A stretch of DNA of 64,000 bases from Lobosporangium transversale (lineage: Eukaryota; Mortierellomycota; Mortierellomycetes; Mortierellales; Mortierellaceae). The position numbers and the translations under genes are program-made. Position 1 is the stretch's first letter. Each line of letters begins with the position of its first letter. Positions 14,143-26,300 of this stretch are shown here, piece after piece. The stretch spans positions 44,048 through 108,047 of the forward strand of contig NW_019029059.1 of assembly GCF_002105155.1 (NCBI RefSeq), written 5' to 3'. The notes beneath the pieces were generated by a model that saw nothing but the letters and a program-made list of their open reading frames with translations, made no database searches and had not been told where the DNA came from.

Positions 14143-15456
14143 GAAATAAACCAGAAAGGTTTAAGAACGGCTAAGATGAACTTACAAAAAAAAATAAAAT
14201 AAAAAAAAAAAAATAAATAAAATAAAATAAAAGCAAATAGAAAAGGGGGGATGGGAAGAGATTAGAGAATAATGAGAAAAAAAAAAAAAAAAACATTGTG
14301 GATGAGAGCTAAAGAGAGCCGCTCAACCTCAGTACCCATGAATGATGGGGATGGTCTTTAATTTTTTTTTTTTTTTTTTTTTTTTACATGGTCACTGTTT
14401 TCTTTTGTTTCCATTATGGTGTAATGTTGTGCAAGTGTAAAGTGCATATGGATACATGTATGCATACTTATGTATATAGCATGTGGCACCCATGATTCAT
14501 CGTTAACCCTTTCTCATTTTTTATCCATAACCATTGACAATAAAAAATAAAAAAAATGACATTTTAGTTCGAATTGTCTTCATCATTTGTATTTTAGAGT
14601 TAATGCCTGAGCTTTTGTACATTGAAAGCTCTTATTTTTTATTTTTTATTTTTTATTTTTTATTTTTTATTTTTTGGCAATCAATCTTAGATGTACGCTC
14701 AGTAGGGCGTAATATTTACGTAGTTTTTTTTTTTTTTCTGTCTCTTTCCTTTCCATATCTGAATATATATATTTATATAACCTGTTGTCGCGTCTAGCTC
14801 AGCCATACCTTTGTGTGTGTATAATATATCATATATCTAATTACGTATTACATATATCTAACACACAAATGTGTACATGTAGTTACTTTCCAAACATTTA
14901 TATAAATATTACCAGTGAGCGCCGGAATAGCATCTCCGAGAGAGAGAGAGAGAGCAAAAGCCAGTGTAAGAGCCAAAACAAATAAAAAACTGGTCCTGGA
15001 GAAAAATTCCCTCTAATGTTGTCATACATGTTTAGACAGTTTTTTTTTTTTTTTTTTTTTTTTTTCCCTGGAGTGTTTGTGCATTGGGTAAAGTAAGGTA
15101 AGGTATATAGATAGTAAGGTGGAAGAATAGGGGGGGGGGAAAGCAATCCAATTTAGAAATGTGAGTACAAGTATAAAGTCTCACAACGCGTCGTCACACA
15201 CACTTTCACACTTACACATACACACACACACACACGCGCGCGCACGCGTCCCGATTAAAATTTGGTTTTTTTTTGATTCAGGAGTAACGGAGATCGGAAT
15301 TGGTATAAATGTGTGTCATTGGCTGCTGCGCCACCCAACCGTCTTTAACCTCACCATCACTGCATACTCATTCTCCGAATCTATTCTTTTTTCTTTTATA
15401 TATATACATATATACATTTATATATTCTTAATCAGCGCGTTATATCTTTGGGATCC
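6702..15456. other. 8.7 kb gene-poor, low-complexity region
   Basis: No reading frame here carries a recognisable domain, and every long one is made of homopolymer or short-repeat codons (poly-F, poly-K, poly-S, poly-I). The stretch holds dozens of poly(A)/poly(T) runs (for example 7217-7241, 9436-9462, 14111-14140, 15043-15065). It also has CT repeats (7286-7313), GTT repeats (13619-13663), TATTTTT repeats (14633-14675), ATC repeats (8938-8961) and AAAATA repeats (about 9505-9545). It must contain the upstream regions of the divergently oriented methyltransferase and glutaredoxin genes. Just before the latter there is TATAAA at 15304-15309 and an inverted CCAAT (ATTGG) at 15318-15322. A non-coding RNA gene cannot be excluded by eye. 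Confidence 0.6.
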
Positions 15457-15837
15457 ATGTTGCCTTCTCGTGTATTAGCAACAGCTGTTGCAGGGGCTGC
15501 ATCCTCATCTTCAGCCGTTCGTCAACTCATCAGGAATTCCATTGCTCAGAATCCAGTCATGATCTTCTCTAAATCTTATTGCCCTTATTGCTTACGTGTC
15601 AAGGACCTATTCGATGACATGTCCATCTCCTATAAGGCTTTGGAACTGGATGAGCATGAACAAGGCTTTGAAATCCAACAGGAGCTCAAAGCTCTCTCGG
15701 GTCAATCCACCGTTCCTAATGTTTATATCAAAGGAACTCATCTCGGTGGTTCTGATGATACTCATAAAGCCAAAGAATCTGGAAGATTGGTCGAGCTCTT
15801 GAACAAGGATGTTTGGACCAAGATATCGGAAGCATAA
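15457..15837 (+). CDS. Dithiol (class I) glutaredoxin, CPYC active site
   Basis: Single exon, 126 aa. Glutaredoxins reduce disulfides and glutathionylated proteins using glutathione. The core shows VMIFSKSYCPYC with the redox pair Cys42/Cys45, the helix-start KDLFDD, a substrate-loop ELDEHEQGFEIQQEL, the cis-proline GSH-binding segment GQSTVPNVYI, and the GGSDDT loop. Overall it resembles yeast Grx1/Grx2. The first 30 residues (MLPSRVLATAVAGAASSSS) are not part of the fold. They have two Arg, many Ala/Ser and no acids, which would suit a mitochondrial targeting peptide, as in the long form of yeast Grx2. The start is the first ATG in frame. TATAAA lies about 150 bases upstream. Confidence 0.93.
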   Translation: MLPSRVLATAVAGAASSSSAVRQLIRNSIAQNPVMIFSKSYCPYCLRVKDLFDDMSISYKALELDEHEQGFEIQQELKALSGQSTVPNVYIKGTHLGGSDDTHKAKESGRLVELLNKDVWTKISEA

Positions 15838-16645
15838 AGAAAAAAACGAAAAAAAAAAAAAAAGAACCAATAGAAATATACACATTACATTATATATATA
15901 TATACATCCATTTTCTCCTCCTTTCTCCCTCTCCCCTCCTCCTCCCAATAAATCATTACTTGTAACGTAAATCAATTTAACCGCCATGCAGACAATGCAT
16001 GTCCAACCCCCTCCCTCCAAGGTTGAAGATGGGGGCGGATTTCAGGAGACAATGAATGTGTAGTAAATATACCTGCATGTTTTATATTAGGTAGAAGATG
16101 CAGTGGTGAAAAGAAGGAAAGGAGAAGAATACGGATACAGCTTTCCCCCGATCCATCCCCTTTACCCCTCGATCTATTTTGCTTTGATCCTTGTCAACAT
16201 GGCTCTTGAATATTCATCAACCTCCCAAAATATGGACTTTCTTTGGTTCGATCTCATCTCTTTCTTTTTTTTCTTTCTTCTTTGAAATTAAAAAAGATGA
16301 CTTTGGGATACTTTGGTGTTCAACAAGTATATAAATGTAAAAACATAGCGAATATAAAATTCTTTTTTCTTTTCCAGCTCACTCTTTTCTTCACCTCGTC
16401 TTCCTCGACCTTGACTTTTCTTCGTATTACAAAGCATTTTTCTTTTCTTTTCTTTTCTTTTCCTTTTTTCCTATTTTCAAGCAATAAAGGTTAGATTTGC
16501 TTTTCAATGTCGATGTCAACTTATAAAGGTAACAATCCCGCTCATACAACGGTATAAAAATAACCATTCACTCATATCCTCCCTCTCGCCTCTTCGTTTT
16601 TCCTTCATCCTTTTTTTTTTTTTTTTTTTTTTTATTCAGACTTGA

Positions 16646-16676
<31 letters not shown>

Positions 16677-16711
16677 GAAAAGAGAAGGAAAAAAAAAAAA
16701 AAAAAAAAAAA
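15838..16711. other. Intergenic between glutaredoxin and secreted-protein gene
   Basis: Pyrimidine-rich tracts, poly(T) at 16611-16633, AAT repeats at 16647-16673 and poly(A) at 16690-16710 that runs straight into the next start codon. No coding signal seen apart from short frames built on these repeats. Confidence 0.6.
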
Positions 16712-16957
16712 ATGAAGGCCTCGTTTTTTCGCGCGCTTGTCGGCGGGCTTGTAGTTGCCATGGCTACTGTTGCTGTGGAAGCCATTACATGTCAGGAACA
16801 AAGAGGATACTGTGTCAGTGGTGACTCTGCTTGTCCCCCAGGCACTACACCCGTCCGTTGGGATACTGGTTGCTTCGATGCTCAATTCTCCAATGCCAAG
16901 CATGATGATCTTTGCTGTGCCCGTTACGTTGTCAACAACAATAATCATAATAGCAAT

Positions 16958-17026
<69 letters not shown>

Positions 17027-17086
17027 AGTAATAATAATAATAATAATAACAATAATAATAATATTGATAACAACAGTAATAAATAG
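16712..17086 (+). CDS. Small secreted six-cysteine protein with poly-Asn tail
   Basis: 124 aa. Residues 1-24 form a clear signal peptide (basic start, hydrophobic core, cut after VAVEA). The mature part has six cysteines at residues 27, 34, 41, 54, 68 and 69, an even number with a C-C pair, as in small disulfide-bonded secreted proteins. From residue 75 to the end it is almost pure Asn, with a few Ser, Asp, His and Ile, encoded by an AAC then AAT repeat (about 16951-17080). I do not recognise the cysteine pattern as a named family. Fungal proteins of this build are often called effector candidates, but nothing here shows a function. The ATG sits directly after a 20-base poly(A). An intron removing the Asn tail cannot be ruled out; no good donor is seen in the cysteine part. 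Confidence 0.6.
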
Positions 17087-17876
17087 CCTCCAAGTATTAA
17101 GTATTAAGTATCATTTTATATACTTGTCCAATACCATAGTGTAAGGTCCCAATATCCGGATCTTTATGCCCTCGCATGTATTATTGTTTCCCTCATTCTC
17201 AATATACTTAAAAAGGTATGAAGACAATAGTGACAATATTGGCAACAAGTTAACTAACCCCTTACGAAAGTCTATTTCTCTTGTAAATACCAATAAGGTC
17301 TTGGTTGGAGATGTAGGAACTAACTCAAAAAAAAAAAAAAAAAAAAAAAAAAAGAGAGAGAGAGATAAATGCAGAGGTGAATGTAAAAGTGAATATGAAT
17401 GCAGAGCGGCAATGTAGAGGAGGACAGAAACAATGGACAAGGATGGACTTGCGGATATCTTTGCTTTGGTTTGCTTCGCTTCTTGAAAAGCGGACAGAAT
17501 TAAACTTCATTTGGCATTGGATTAACGACCCTGCAGGAGGAACGCGTTCGTATAACTTGTTTTGACTTTTTCCGGCTCTTGCAACTCAAAAACACAGGCT
17601 TAGATCCTCTGATACATGCGGCACAGTGTAGATGAACGCATGACATAAAGTCGACTTTGGCTACAAAGAGAGTGATTGAACCAAAAAGAGGCCTAAATGA
17701 TGAAGCTGACAGCAAAGGCGTGCGTCTGCTCATGACACGGAGAAAAGAGTTCATGTCATATCTACTCATCTCCTCAAACACAGCCATAGGCACCCCTTCT
17801 TTCCCAGGAGACTCAAACTCAGGAACTCAGGAACTCAGGAGCCATGTCTTCCTAATCAGACTCTAAAGCTGTGTTC
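17087..17876. other. Intergenic, no gene recognised
   Basis: Includes poly(A) at 17327-17353 and short open frames on both strands (for example 17500-17793 minus, 97 codons, with several Cys) that match nothing I know. A short GGAACTCA repeat lies at about 17820-17840. It may hold the 3' end of the preceding gene and debris from the F-box copy that follows. Confidence 0.5.
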
Positions 17877-19153
17877 ACTAGTCATATTCCAATATTCTGA
17901 TGTTGTGCGATCGGAGTAAATTATCCACGAGCTTGAGTGTATCTAGATTGTGATCCACAACGCAGAACACTTTAATATTCGGCCCATTGCTTACAATCCA
18001 CGCCGCATCCTCAGGTTGCATCTGCCGATGCTTATCGCGGTAGAGGTTTAAAAATAATGCAGCCTCTTCAGGAAACTGTGATCGAGCCAGCTTCCCTAGC
18101 TCCTCTCAAGAAAGACCTGCATTCTATCAGGTACTGCGCTTTGTGTATTGAGTTCCAGTGCCTCAATTGTATCGCAGAGTTTGCGTACTTCCTGTCCATG
18201 ATCCCAAGCCTCCTGATCACCCACTAGTGATTCTCGCATAGTGAACGGGCCTACCTCACATCTGGAGACATGTAGCCGTCTTAGTGCAGTCATCCGCCTG
18301 AGAATCGCTGCCATATCCTTGTCCTCTATTTTCGTACGGAGACATAGTTCCGATAGATTTGTTAATGTGAAGAAATAATCAAGAAATACTGCCCTGTAGA
18401 AACCTGTGGGCGAATGCTCTCAAGGCTCACTAATCTCAGAATCCAATGATCTTAGTCCTGGGCGCCTCCTAATCCACATGCCGAGGCAATACCAGGGCGT
18501 ATGTGGATACGGGGCCTTGGATATAGCAACGTGCTCGCAGCGTAATGCAGTTACATTTGGAAAAATGAATGTATCCGTGTCGTCATCCAAGAAGTTGAGA
18601 GGAAGCCGAGCGAGGTTTGTGTCCTCCATATCCAAGCACCGCAGCCTCTTACAGAGTTGAAAGAATAGATCGACTTCATCATCTCTTATATCTAACTGGA
18701 TAGAATCAAGTCTTCAAGATAGATGCATTCCAGTATTGCTCCCCATATCCCTTGTAAATTCATGTATTTAAATTTAAGCTTAGCGATTGTGAATCTATGG
18801 GCCTTGATGAGAATGGGAGGACCTTCTGGGGTAAGAAGACTTGGACGTCTGCCGAATATCGTACCGCAGATGATATGCTTAAGGCGGTTGCAACCTTGCA
18901 ATGACTCGTACTCCCCTAGGAAATCGTCCAAAACCACAAGCTACTCAATGGTCTCCTTGTGTTTCTTCAGTGCTTTCATAGCGTGGCATGGGCTATAGCT
19001 AATGATGACCTTTTTCCAAACGAGGCTGACAAGTGCATTGTAGAATGTTTTGGGGATGCGAAGACATTTGACAAGGTCAGCTTGGGAGAGGAAGTCACCA
19101 ACAAGCGAAACAATTTCGGGGATCTCTAAAGGATCCAACTTGAGGCTGTACAT
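17877..19153 (-). pseudogene. F-box/LRR protein pseudogene (copy A)
   Basis: Minus-strand remnant colinear with the intact copy at 34236-35819. The N-terminal F-box is readable from 19153 (LDPLEIPEIVSLVGDFLSQ), then YESLQGCNRLKHI, the mid-region DDDTDTFIFPN with PHTPWYCLGMW, MAAILRRMTALRRLHVSRC, and the tail EDAAWIVSNGPNIKV ending in a stop near 17877. These blocks fall in different frames, so several frameshifts and a deletion of the segment before the tail separate them. Upstream of the ATG is the leader CTCTTCGCACGATG shared with other copies. Confidence 0.8.
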
Positions 19154-19779
19154 CGTGCGAAGAGAGTTGAGTTTATTTAAAGAGCCGGGGGTGGCTGGGA
19201 ATTACAGAGAAGCCTCAAACACTGCGACATAGAGAGTGGGTGCTAACAATATCCCTTGGTCTGTGGCAAGCCGAAATTAGGTTAAATATTCATGAAGAGA
19301 AGAATGGTATTGCTCAAGCATACGAAAACTATGGTTATTCTGCTTACAAATTTGCAAATGAGGATTCGACTTTCCAATCATTGTTGCCTCAAGTGCCTAA
19401 CTGTGCCGATGAAGGGAACCCTCGCAGTCCACGCTGCTGCCATCTTAGACTTAAACTTCTCAGGTCGTATTAAGAAGGCATTTGCGCGAGGTACATCCCA
19501 CCGATATTTCCAGCGTCAACCGCATCACGATAAAATACAATATGACTCTAGAAAGATAAGAGAGTGTGGTAATGGCAGAAATGTTAGCATTTTGACCAGA
19601 TCAAAGAATATATTGCTATCAAGGAGATATAAACGCCAGCTAATGGAGAGTCAGAGCATATGTGCGAAACGCGAAACAGATTCAATCAGAAAAAACTAAC
19701 AATGCATCAATGTATACAGATCAAATAAAAATAAAATAAAAATAAAAATTGTGACCACGCTCATCTTCGAATATATATG
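19154..19779. other. Intergenic, short unrecognised frames
   Basis: Two overlapping plus-strand frames (19240-19473 and 19292-19699) have mixed composition but no domain I recognise. They are flanked by F-box debris on both sides and may be a remnant of an unrelated element. Ends in an AAAAT repeat (19725-19748). Confidence 0.4.
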
Positions 19780-20227
19780 TCTTGTAGATGTGCAAGGCTT
19801 CAAGGTGTGCGCATTCCAGTATTGTCCTCCATATCCCCCGCGAAGCTGGACACCCCAAATCTTAGTATAGTGATTGTGGAACTGTGAGATTTGAAAACCT
19901 AAATCCGATCGGACGAGCTCTCGTTTATATGTATATTCGATGGACTGGAGACGATCGCAGTCTTACAATGGTGAACTTATCTAGGAAGCAGCAATAAAAC
20001 ACAAGTTCCTTAATGTACTTCTTGTACTTCTCCAATGCTTCCTTAGTAGGATAGGCCGGTTCATCATTATATTCACTAACAAGGATCTTTCTCCAAATGA
20101 ATCTGACAAGTATGTAGTGAAAAATCTAGGAGGCACGAATACAGCATAGGAGATCATTTCGAGATAAGAAACCACCTACAAGCAAAATGATTTCTGGGAT
20201 CTTCAAGAATTTAAGATTACTCATCAT
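19780..20227 (-). pseudogene. F-box protein pseudogene fragment (copy B, N-terminal part)
   Basis: From ATG at 20227 the minus strand reads MMSNLKFLKIPEIILLVGG, the F-box start of this family, then FLSRNDLLCCIRAS followed by an in-frame stop. The same frame continues as FIWRKILVSEYN and AYPTKEALEKYKKYIKEL. The copy is cut off at about 19780, before the LRR part. The leader TCTTTGCATGATGA precedes the start. Confidence 0.72.
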
Positions 20228-20399
20228 GCAAAGATGCAAAGAAATCCCAATCTCTTTAATATCATCGTTGCAGCCTTCAAGTCATTTCACCTATCTTATA
20301 GATATTAGACAACGCTTTCATTTCTTGGGATAAAAAGGATGTTCGCGGAAGGTAGTGGATAAAGCAAATGTATATTCGATATAATGCTTGCAACGTCAG

Positions 20400-20990
20400 C
20401 TTCATACAGGACGCTTAAAATGTGGAGGTCAATACTCACCATTGACACCTTCTGTAACTGTAATATTAGGTCCCGTCTGTTCCTTCAGACGTCAGCAATT
20501 GGATAAAATCGCTTGGACAATGCTATCTGCCCTTTCAATTTGTGCATCGAATTTTAGCATCTCAATTGTGTCGCAGAGTCTCTGTTTCCTGCTTTTCGTG
20601 CAATGTATCTATCCTCCAAGACCTTCTGCTCGTCTGCGAATAATTCATGCAAAGAGAGTTGTTTGAAATGACAAAGAGGAACTCCTGGCCGTCTTAGTTC
20701 ACTAAACTGCCTGGAAGGTGCCGCCATATGCTTCCCTTTATTTCTATGCTTCCAAGACATAGCTCTGGAAGACTGTGTATTTCAACTTCATCGAGACTTG
20801 GTATATTCACAGTTGAAAAATCGAATTCTCCTATGTTTGTTTACGCATTCCATATCCAAACACCGGAGATCCTTGCAGACTTGAAAGAATAAATCGACAC
20901 CATCACTTATATGTGTGTCATAAACGGCCATGCCTTCAAGCTGGATGCATTCTACAACGCTCCCCATATCTCACGTAAAGCTTCATGAAC
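20400..20990 (-). pseudogene. F-box/LRR pseudogene fragment (copy C, middle part)
   Basis: Minus-strand blocks matching the middle of the family: DGVDLFFQVCKDLRCLDME, LHELFADEQKVLEDRYIAR and VQAILSNC, separated by stops and frame changes. No F-box N-terminus and no C-terminal tail are attached, so this is a separate truncated piece lying upstream (on its strand) of copy B. Confidence 0.65.
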
Positions 20991-21411
20991 ACATCTGTCT
21001 GAGACAAAACCTGGTGATGAATTCTAAAAGATCATGCAGAGTAGGAATGTATTCACTTGATAGACTTGACTTCTTAATGTCTTTCTTTAGGAGTGATACT
21101 ACTATTATCTTTGACTATCATTAAGACCTCTTTTTTCGTGTTTTCTCTGGAATGTATGTTTAATGGTTTTATTTTCTTATTGTACAGGAAATCGTTCCCC
21201 CTTAATCAAATATGAGGCTCTTCGTGGTCAAAGATGTCCTCCAATTGACAGATCGATCAATTGGAGTAATCAACCCAATCAAAGTTGTGTTAAACTCTAA
21301 ACTGAACGGAGTATATTATCATTTTCTATTTAGAAAAAAAAAAAAAAAAAAAAAAAAAAAAGATTCTATCGTCGTTCTGTCAACATCTAATCAAATAAAG
21401 GGAATCAAAGG
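20991..21411. other. Upstream region of the OTU gene
   Basis: No coding blocks recognised. Contains a poly(A) run at 21333-21361 about 50 bases before the OTU-protein start codon. Confidence 0.55.
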
Positions 21412-22759
21412 ATGGAGTTGAATCAGTCATCAGAAGACACTAATAATGCGCAAACTACAACTGCATCCGAAACATTGGAAGAGCTGCTGGCACGTCATAA
21501 AAAGGAGCAGCGTGAATTGATTGCCAAGATTACCGCTCTTAAAAAGACAGCCACCAAAAAGAATAAGAAGGAGATCACAACAGAAATCGCTCAACTGGAA
21601 CATGCTCTTAGTCAACGGCATGAAAAGGAGAACATGGAATGGCATGCTGCCCATGGCAAAAATAACAACGACAACAGCGGCAAAAACAATATGAATTTAT
21701 CTGGATCTGGAAATAGTGTTGCTCCTTCAAGCCCATCACTCCAGTCAGCAGCAGCTGAAGAAGAGGACGAATTTGATGTCAACGACGTGAGTGGATGAAA
21801 TTAGTATAAAGAGTGGGACCAAGATGAAGGATATGATCAATTCTATTTTTTTTTTTTTCTTTTTTTACTCACCTTTACCCTCCTCTCCCACTCTTCCTCT
21901 GTTTTTAGATCCCCATTGATCACCTTATTCTGGAGGCGGTGTCTACAAAGAAAGCTCCGTCTGCTGGACAACAGCAGTCCTCAGGAACAAGGAAACCCAA
22001 TCGGCAAAAGGCTCGCAAAGAAAGGAAGGCACAGGCGTTGAAAGAGATACAGGATGAAGCCGAAAAAGAGGCTTCAAGCCAAACCAATATGAATGAAGTT
22101 GAAAAAAGTGCAATTGAGGAACTGGCTCAAGCAATGGGTGTTGTTGTCCAGAGTATCAGTCCTGATGGTCACTGTCTTTATAATGCCATTGCGGATCAGC
22201 TTCGACAGCATTATGAGACGGAGGTACCCAATGTTGATTGGCTTATTTATATTTAACGTATTGCATGCTTAATGAAAAACGTATTAACGTTCTTTTTTTT
22301 TTTTTGACATAGACAACGGTCAAAGATTTGAGGCAAAATACGGCAGCATATATGCGAGAACATGCGGATGACTTTTTACCCTTTTTGACTAATAAACAAG
22401 GAGATATGATGTCCGATAAGGATTTTGCAGAGTACTGTAATGATCTTGAATCCACTGCCGTTTGGGGAGGGCAGCCCGAGGTAAAGTGATTTAGATCCTA
22501 AGAAAAAAGATGTTGTAGTTAGTTGAATATCAATAGCATCTAATTTTTTTATTATAATTATTATTTATTTCTTCAACAGTTGCTTGCACTGTCGAGGCTA
22601 CACAAGGTTCCAATTTGGGTGGTGCAGATGGGCAGTCCGACAGTTAAACTATCAGCAGAAGTGTACCCAACAAAGACCCCATTGATGGTCTCCTATCATC
22701 GCCACATGTATGGATTAGGTGAGCACTACAATTCCCTCCGTCCCAAGCCAAAAGTGTAG
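21412..22759 (+). CDS. OTU-domain deubiquitinase, OTUD6-like
   Basis: Four exons: 21412-21786, 21909-22223, 22313-22480, 22580-22759, all phase 0 with GT-AG sites; 345 aa. OTU proteases cleave ubiquitin chains. The N-terminal half is helical and charged (LEELLARHKKEQREL, KKTATKKNKKEI, RQKARKERKAQALKEIQ), as in OTUD6B. The OTU catalytic centre is SPDGHCLYNAIADQL with Asp211 and Cys214. The rest follows in family order: TVKDLRQNTAAYMREH, then SDKDFAEYCNDLESTAVWGG, LLALSRLHKVPIWVVQ, and the catalytic His335 in GLGEHYNSLRP. All catalytic residues are present. Length is somewhat above human OTUD6B because of an Asn/Ser/Ala linker at the end of exon 1. Probably cytosolic; OTUD6B is linked to translation control, but that role is not shown here. 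Confidence 0.92.
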
Positions 22760-23143
22760 ATATATAGGGCTCTGCATGGAGAGTTGAAGAGAAACATTAA
22801 GACAAAAAGACCCTGCTTATCGTGCTTTGTTGTGTGTATGAACTGCATGAATGGTTCTGTACAAAAGTTTTTGTATTAGCATATTTCTAAGGGTGTACAT
22901 GAGTGTGAGTGTGGTTGTCTTTGCCACTGACACATTGTCACATTGTGCTCTCGATTAGCCCATTAGTCCAAATAAATCATTCTCCATTCTCCATTCTCCA
23001 TTCTCCATTCTCCATTCTCCATTCTCCATTCTCCATTAACCCTTTCAACTCAGAGATTTCTCTCTACCCCTGACTTTGTTATTTTCATCCCGCCTCTCTC
23101 TCTCTTTCTTTCTCGCTCTCTCTTTCTCTTTCTCTCTCTTTCG

Positions 23144-23176
<33 letters not shown>

Positions 23177-23325
23177 TATTATTATTATTTCCCTCCACTC
23201 CAATCTCCATCTCCTGCCCCTTCGTCAACTTGCTCTCTCTGAATCTGGCTAATTCTTCATCAACTTTACATTAACTCGACTCACTTGAACAGGCTCTCAT
23301 TCTTTAAACTCTCTTTTCATTCATA
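22760..23325. other. Intergenic with TTCTCCA minisatellite
   Basis: Holds about eight copies of the 7-mer TTCTCCA at 22978-23036, CT-rich tracts (23094-23143) and poly(T) at 23144-23173, then the upstream region of the transcription-factor gene. No coding signal. Confidence 0.7.
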
Positions 23326-26300
23326 ATGGCCGACGTGGATGAATTCCCTCAGAACGACGAGGCGGCCAAGAGGTTCAAGAGTGGGCCGAAAAGAAAACAG
23401 CCTGGCACTGTCATACTACCACCTGCATCCTCTTCTTCTGGCTCCTCTTCCTTTTCTTATTCTTTATCCACACAGCAACCAATATTAACCCATAATACAC
23501 CCGCCTCATCAGCTATTGAGACATTATCAAGCACATCCTGGGGAGCTTCTACTACGGACCATCCTAACATCTCTGGTACTTCAAGCATGGTTTATCAACA
23601 ACCCAGATCAATACAGCATCATACTTTACCTGCTCAACCTCTCCAGCTTGATAGCTCCAGTTTCCAACATCTTTCAAACGGCAATAGCATCGGCAGCGCA
23701 GCTAGTCATGACAGCAAGAAAACGACCGTTTCTGATGGGGTATGTCTTGAGTTAATGCTTGATATTGTGATCATAACGATTGATGCTGGTTGTGAAGACC
23801 CTTGCTCAACAATGAGCGCAGCGTGGGAACGTCTATTTGAATACCTGTAAAAAAAATTTTTTCAGATGAACCAGCCCACAGTGAAAATGGAGATGGGCCG
23901 TGCTTTTTTATTTTCCGAAGCGGCAATTGATCTTTTGAGTACGAGAACTACAAATAAATATGACATTCATTGTGCCTGGTCGTCTTTGTCTGTGTCCCAT
24001 TGGTTGTCGTACAAACAAGCGCTCTCACATGAAAAAATAAAAATAAAAAAAGACTAACGCCATTCTTTATACTATTATACTATTATACTGGTTTGTTCTT
24101 AGCTTCGGTCACCAGTGAATGAATCTTCCTCCACTCGACATGTTCGAAACAGCAGCAGTTTCCTGGACCTTCCTACACCAAAAACTGTTAATATTGTTGA
24201 TCACTCCAGCGCAGAAGACTTGGAGGCTCTCACAACGATGCTCGCTGAAACGACACTTAATAGTCTCTCCTACTATGGTCCAAATGCAGCGATGGTTGCA
24301 ACTGTATTCAATGATGAGGATTTATGGGGACCTCAACTTGGTGCTGGGAATACTGAGAGTGATGTCCTCGTTCCTGAAGAGTTGCAGATCCTTCCTGATG
24401 CAGCAACGCGAGATCATTTGATAGCGCTCTACTATAAGGTTTGCTACAAAGCGTGGTCCAACTTTATTGATTTATCATCTTACTTGGCTTGCTTTTAGAA
24501 AAACTCATAATTCACCATTGTTTGAATCCAGAACCACTATTGTAGTTTGCCAATGGTTCAACGTGAAGTACTCCGAGTCTGTCAGGAAAACATTCATATT
24601 CCACATTGTCTGCTGTTGTGTAATGCCGTCTATTACTGTGGATCTATGTACTCTGCAAACGCGCACATGCTTCGGAAAGACATGAATGATGAGAGCACTG
24701 TAGGCGAGGAATTTTTTTCACGGGGACAAGGTAAAGAATATAAACACTGTCTGAATTTTTGAACAGTTCAGCGTTAAATCGGAAAATGACCTACACTTAA
24801 CTTTAAACTGCCTCTTTGGTCTTTGGTAGCATTGCTAGAGAAAAAGTATCTGACAACACATCTGTGTACTATTCAAGCCTTACTACTTTTTGCTATTGGA
24901 TTTAAATCGCCTGCACAACGGTTGGCTTTTATCAGTCAAGCAATCACGATGGCTTTAGATATGGGCCTTCATACGCGACTTGATGAGAGTATACATCCTT
25001 TTGTTCGTGCTTATAGGGCACGAGTCTTTTGGTGTTGCTATTTATTTGACTCGACAGCATCAGCAGTCAATGGAAAGCCAGGTCTTATCAATGATGACGA
25101 AATTAGTGTGGAAATGTTCCAGGCAGGCGATTTGGGGCCCGAATCAGAGACCTTTTCGGACCAATATCTTATTCACTGTTTACATGGATGGCAACTTTGC
25201 CGCAAGATCCGTAAAAACTCCAAGCTGATTGTTCGACAACCACCACCTGATCGCTCACTTCTACTTGACAACCTCGCGCGACTTGACAATGAATTGGTGG
25301 AATGGCAGCGAAATTTACCAAAGCCTTTTGATTTCCAACCCATAGATGGCTGTATAATTTCCAAAATTTCCTCATTAGCGGCTTGTGCGCAATTGCTCTG
25401 CTATGCGCTAATCATTTTGCTTCATCACCCATACTTGCCCAATCCCAAGAGCCCAGATGCATTCCAGCCACCAGCACCAGGGATGCCAGATTCTCAAGGT
25501 TATTGTACGCAGGCAGCTAAAGAGATCACTAAAATTGCGGGGATTCTGCTGAGGGAAGCACCAAGGACCTTTGAACAGAACACACCAGCACGCTACGCTC
25601 TCAACTTTGCGATTCGAATTCATCTTAGAAACTCGAAATGCATCGCTGACACAGCTCTCGCCAAAGATTCCAGACGGGATTTACAAAAGACTATGGACTA
25701 TATTGAGCATGTAGAGAATCTCCAATTTTTCCGTATCAACCGCGGTAAAAAGTCTGATGTTGCAGATCTGCTGGCGTCCTGCCGAGCAGCACTGGCGCAA
25801 CAAAAATCAAGTCTAGATCTTGCTAAAGAAGCGGCGGCAATAAAGCATCGACAAATGCTGAAAGAAAAAGAAGCTCTGAAAATGAATCAAACGAGACAGC
25901 AAGCTCAGAAACATGATGCTTCAGTTCAGCCACCTGTCCTTGCGTCGCAGCCATTTCCAACATTTGAGCCAGTATTCGATACATCCCCTTCACCATCTCA
26001 GATTGTACGGTCAATGCAGGAAGCACAACAGCACAAAAACATTCAGCAACAATCATATAAACAACATGAGCTCCATGTCCAAATGTATACCCAGGAGCGC
26101 AATCAACAGGAGCTTGCAAAGCTGAATCAGCTTCAACGCCAAGGCCAGCTCGATTTGGACCACCAGCGCCAAGAATATTTTCAGCAACTTGCTATGGCGA
26201 AGCATAAACAGCAAATCTTTATGCAGCATCAACACCATTTTCACCATCCACATGTGTATAGGCCACAACCTCATCAACCGCATTTACAGCAACGTACTCC

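Noticed and set aside
22978-23036. Regularly spaced repeats that could suggest a CRISPR-like array (also 3626-3680)
   Set aside because: Head-to-tail 7-mers and 8-mers without spacers in a eukaryotic genome.
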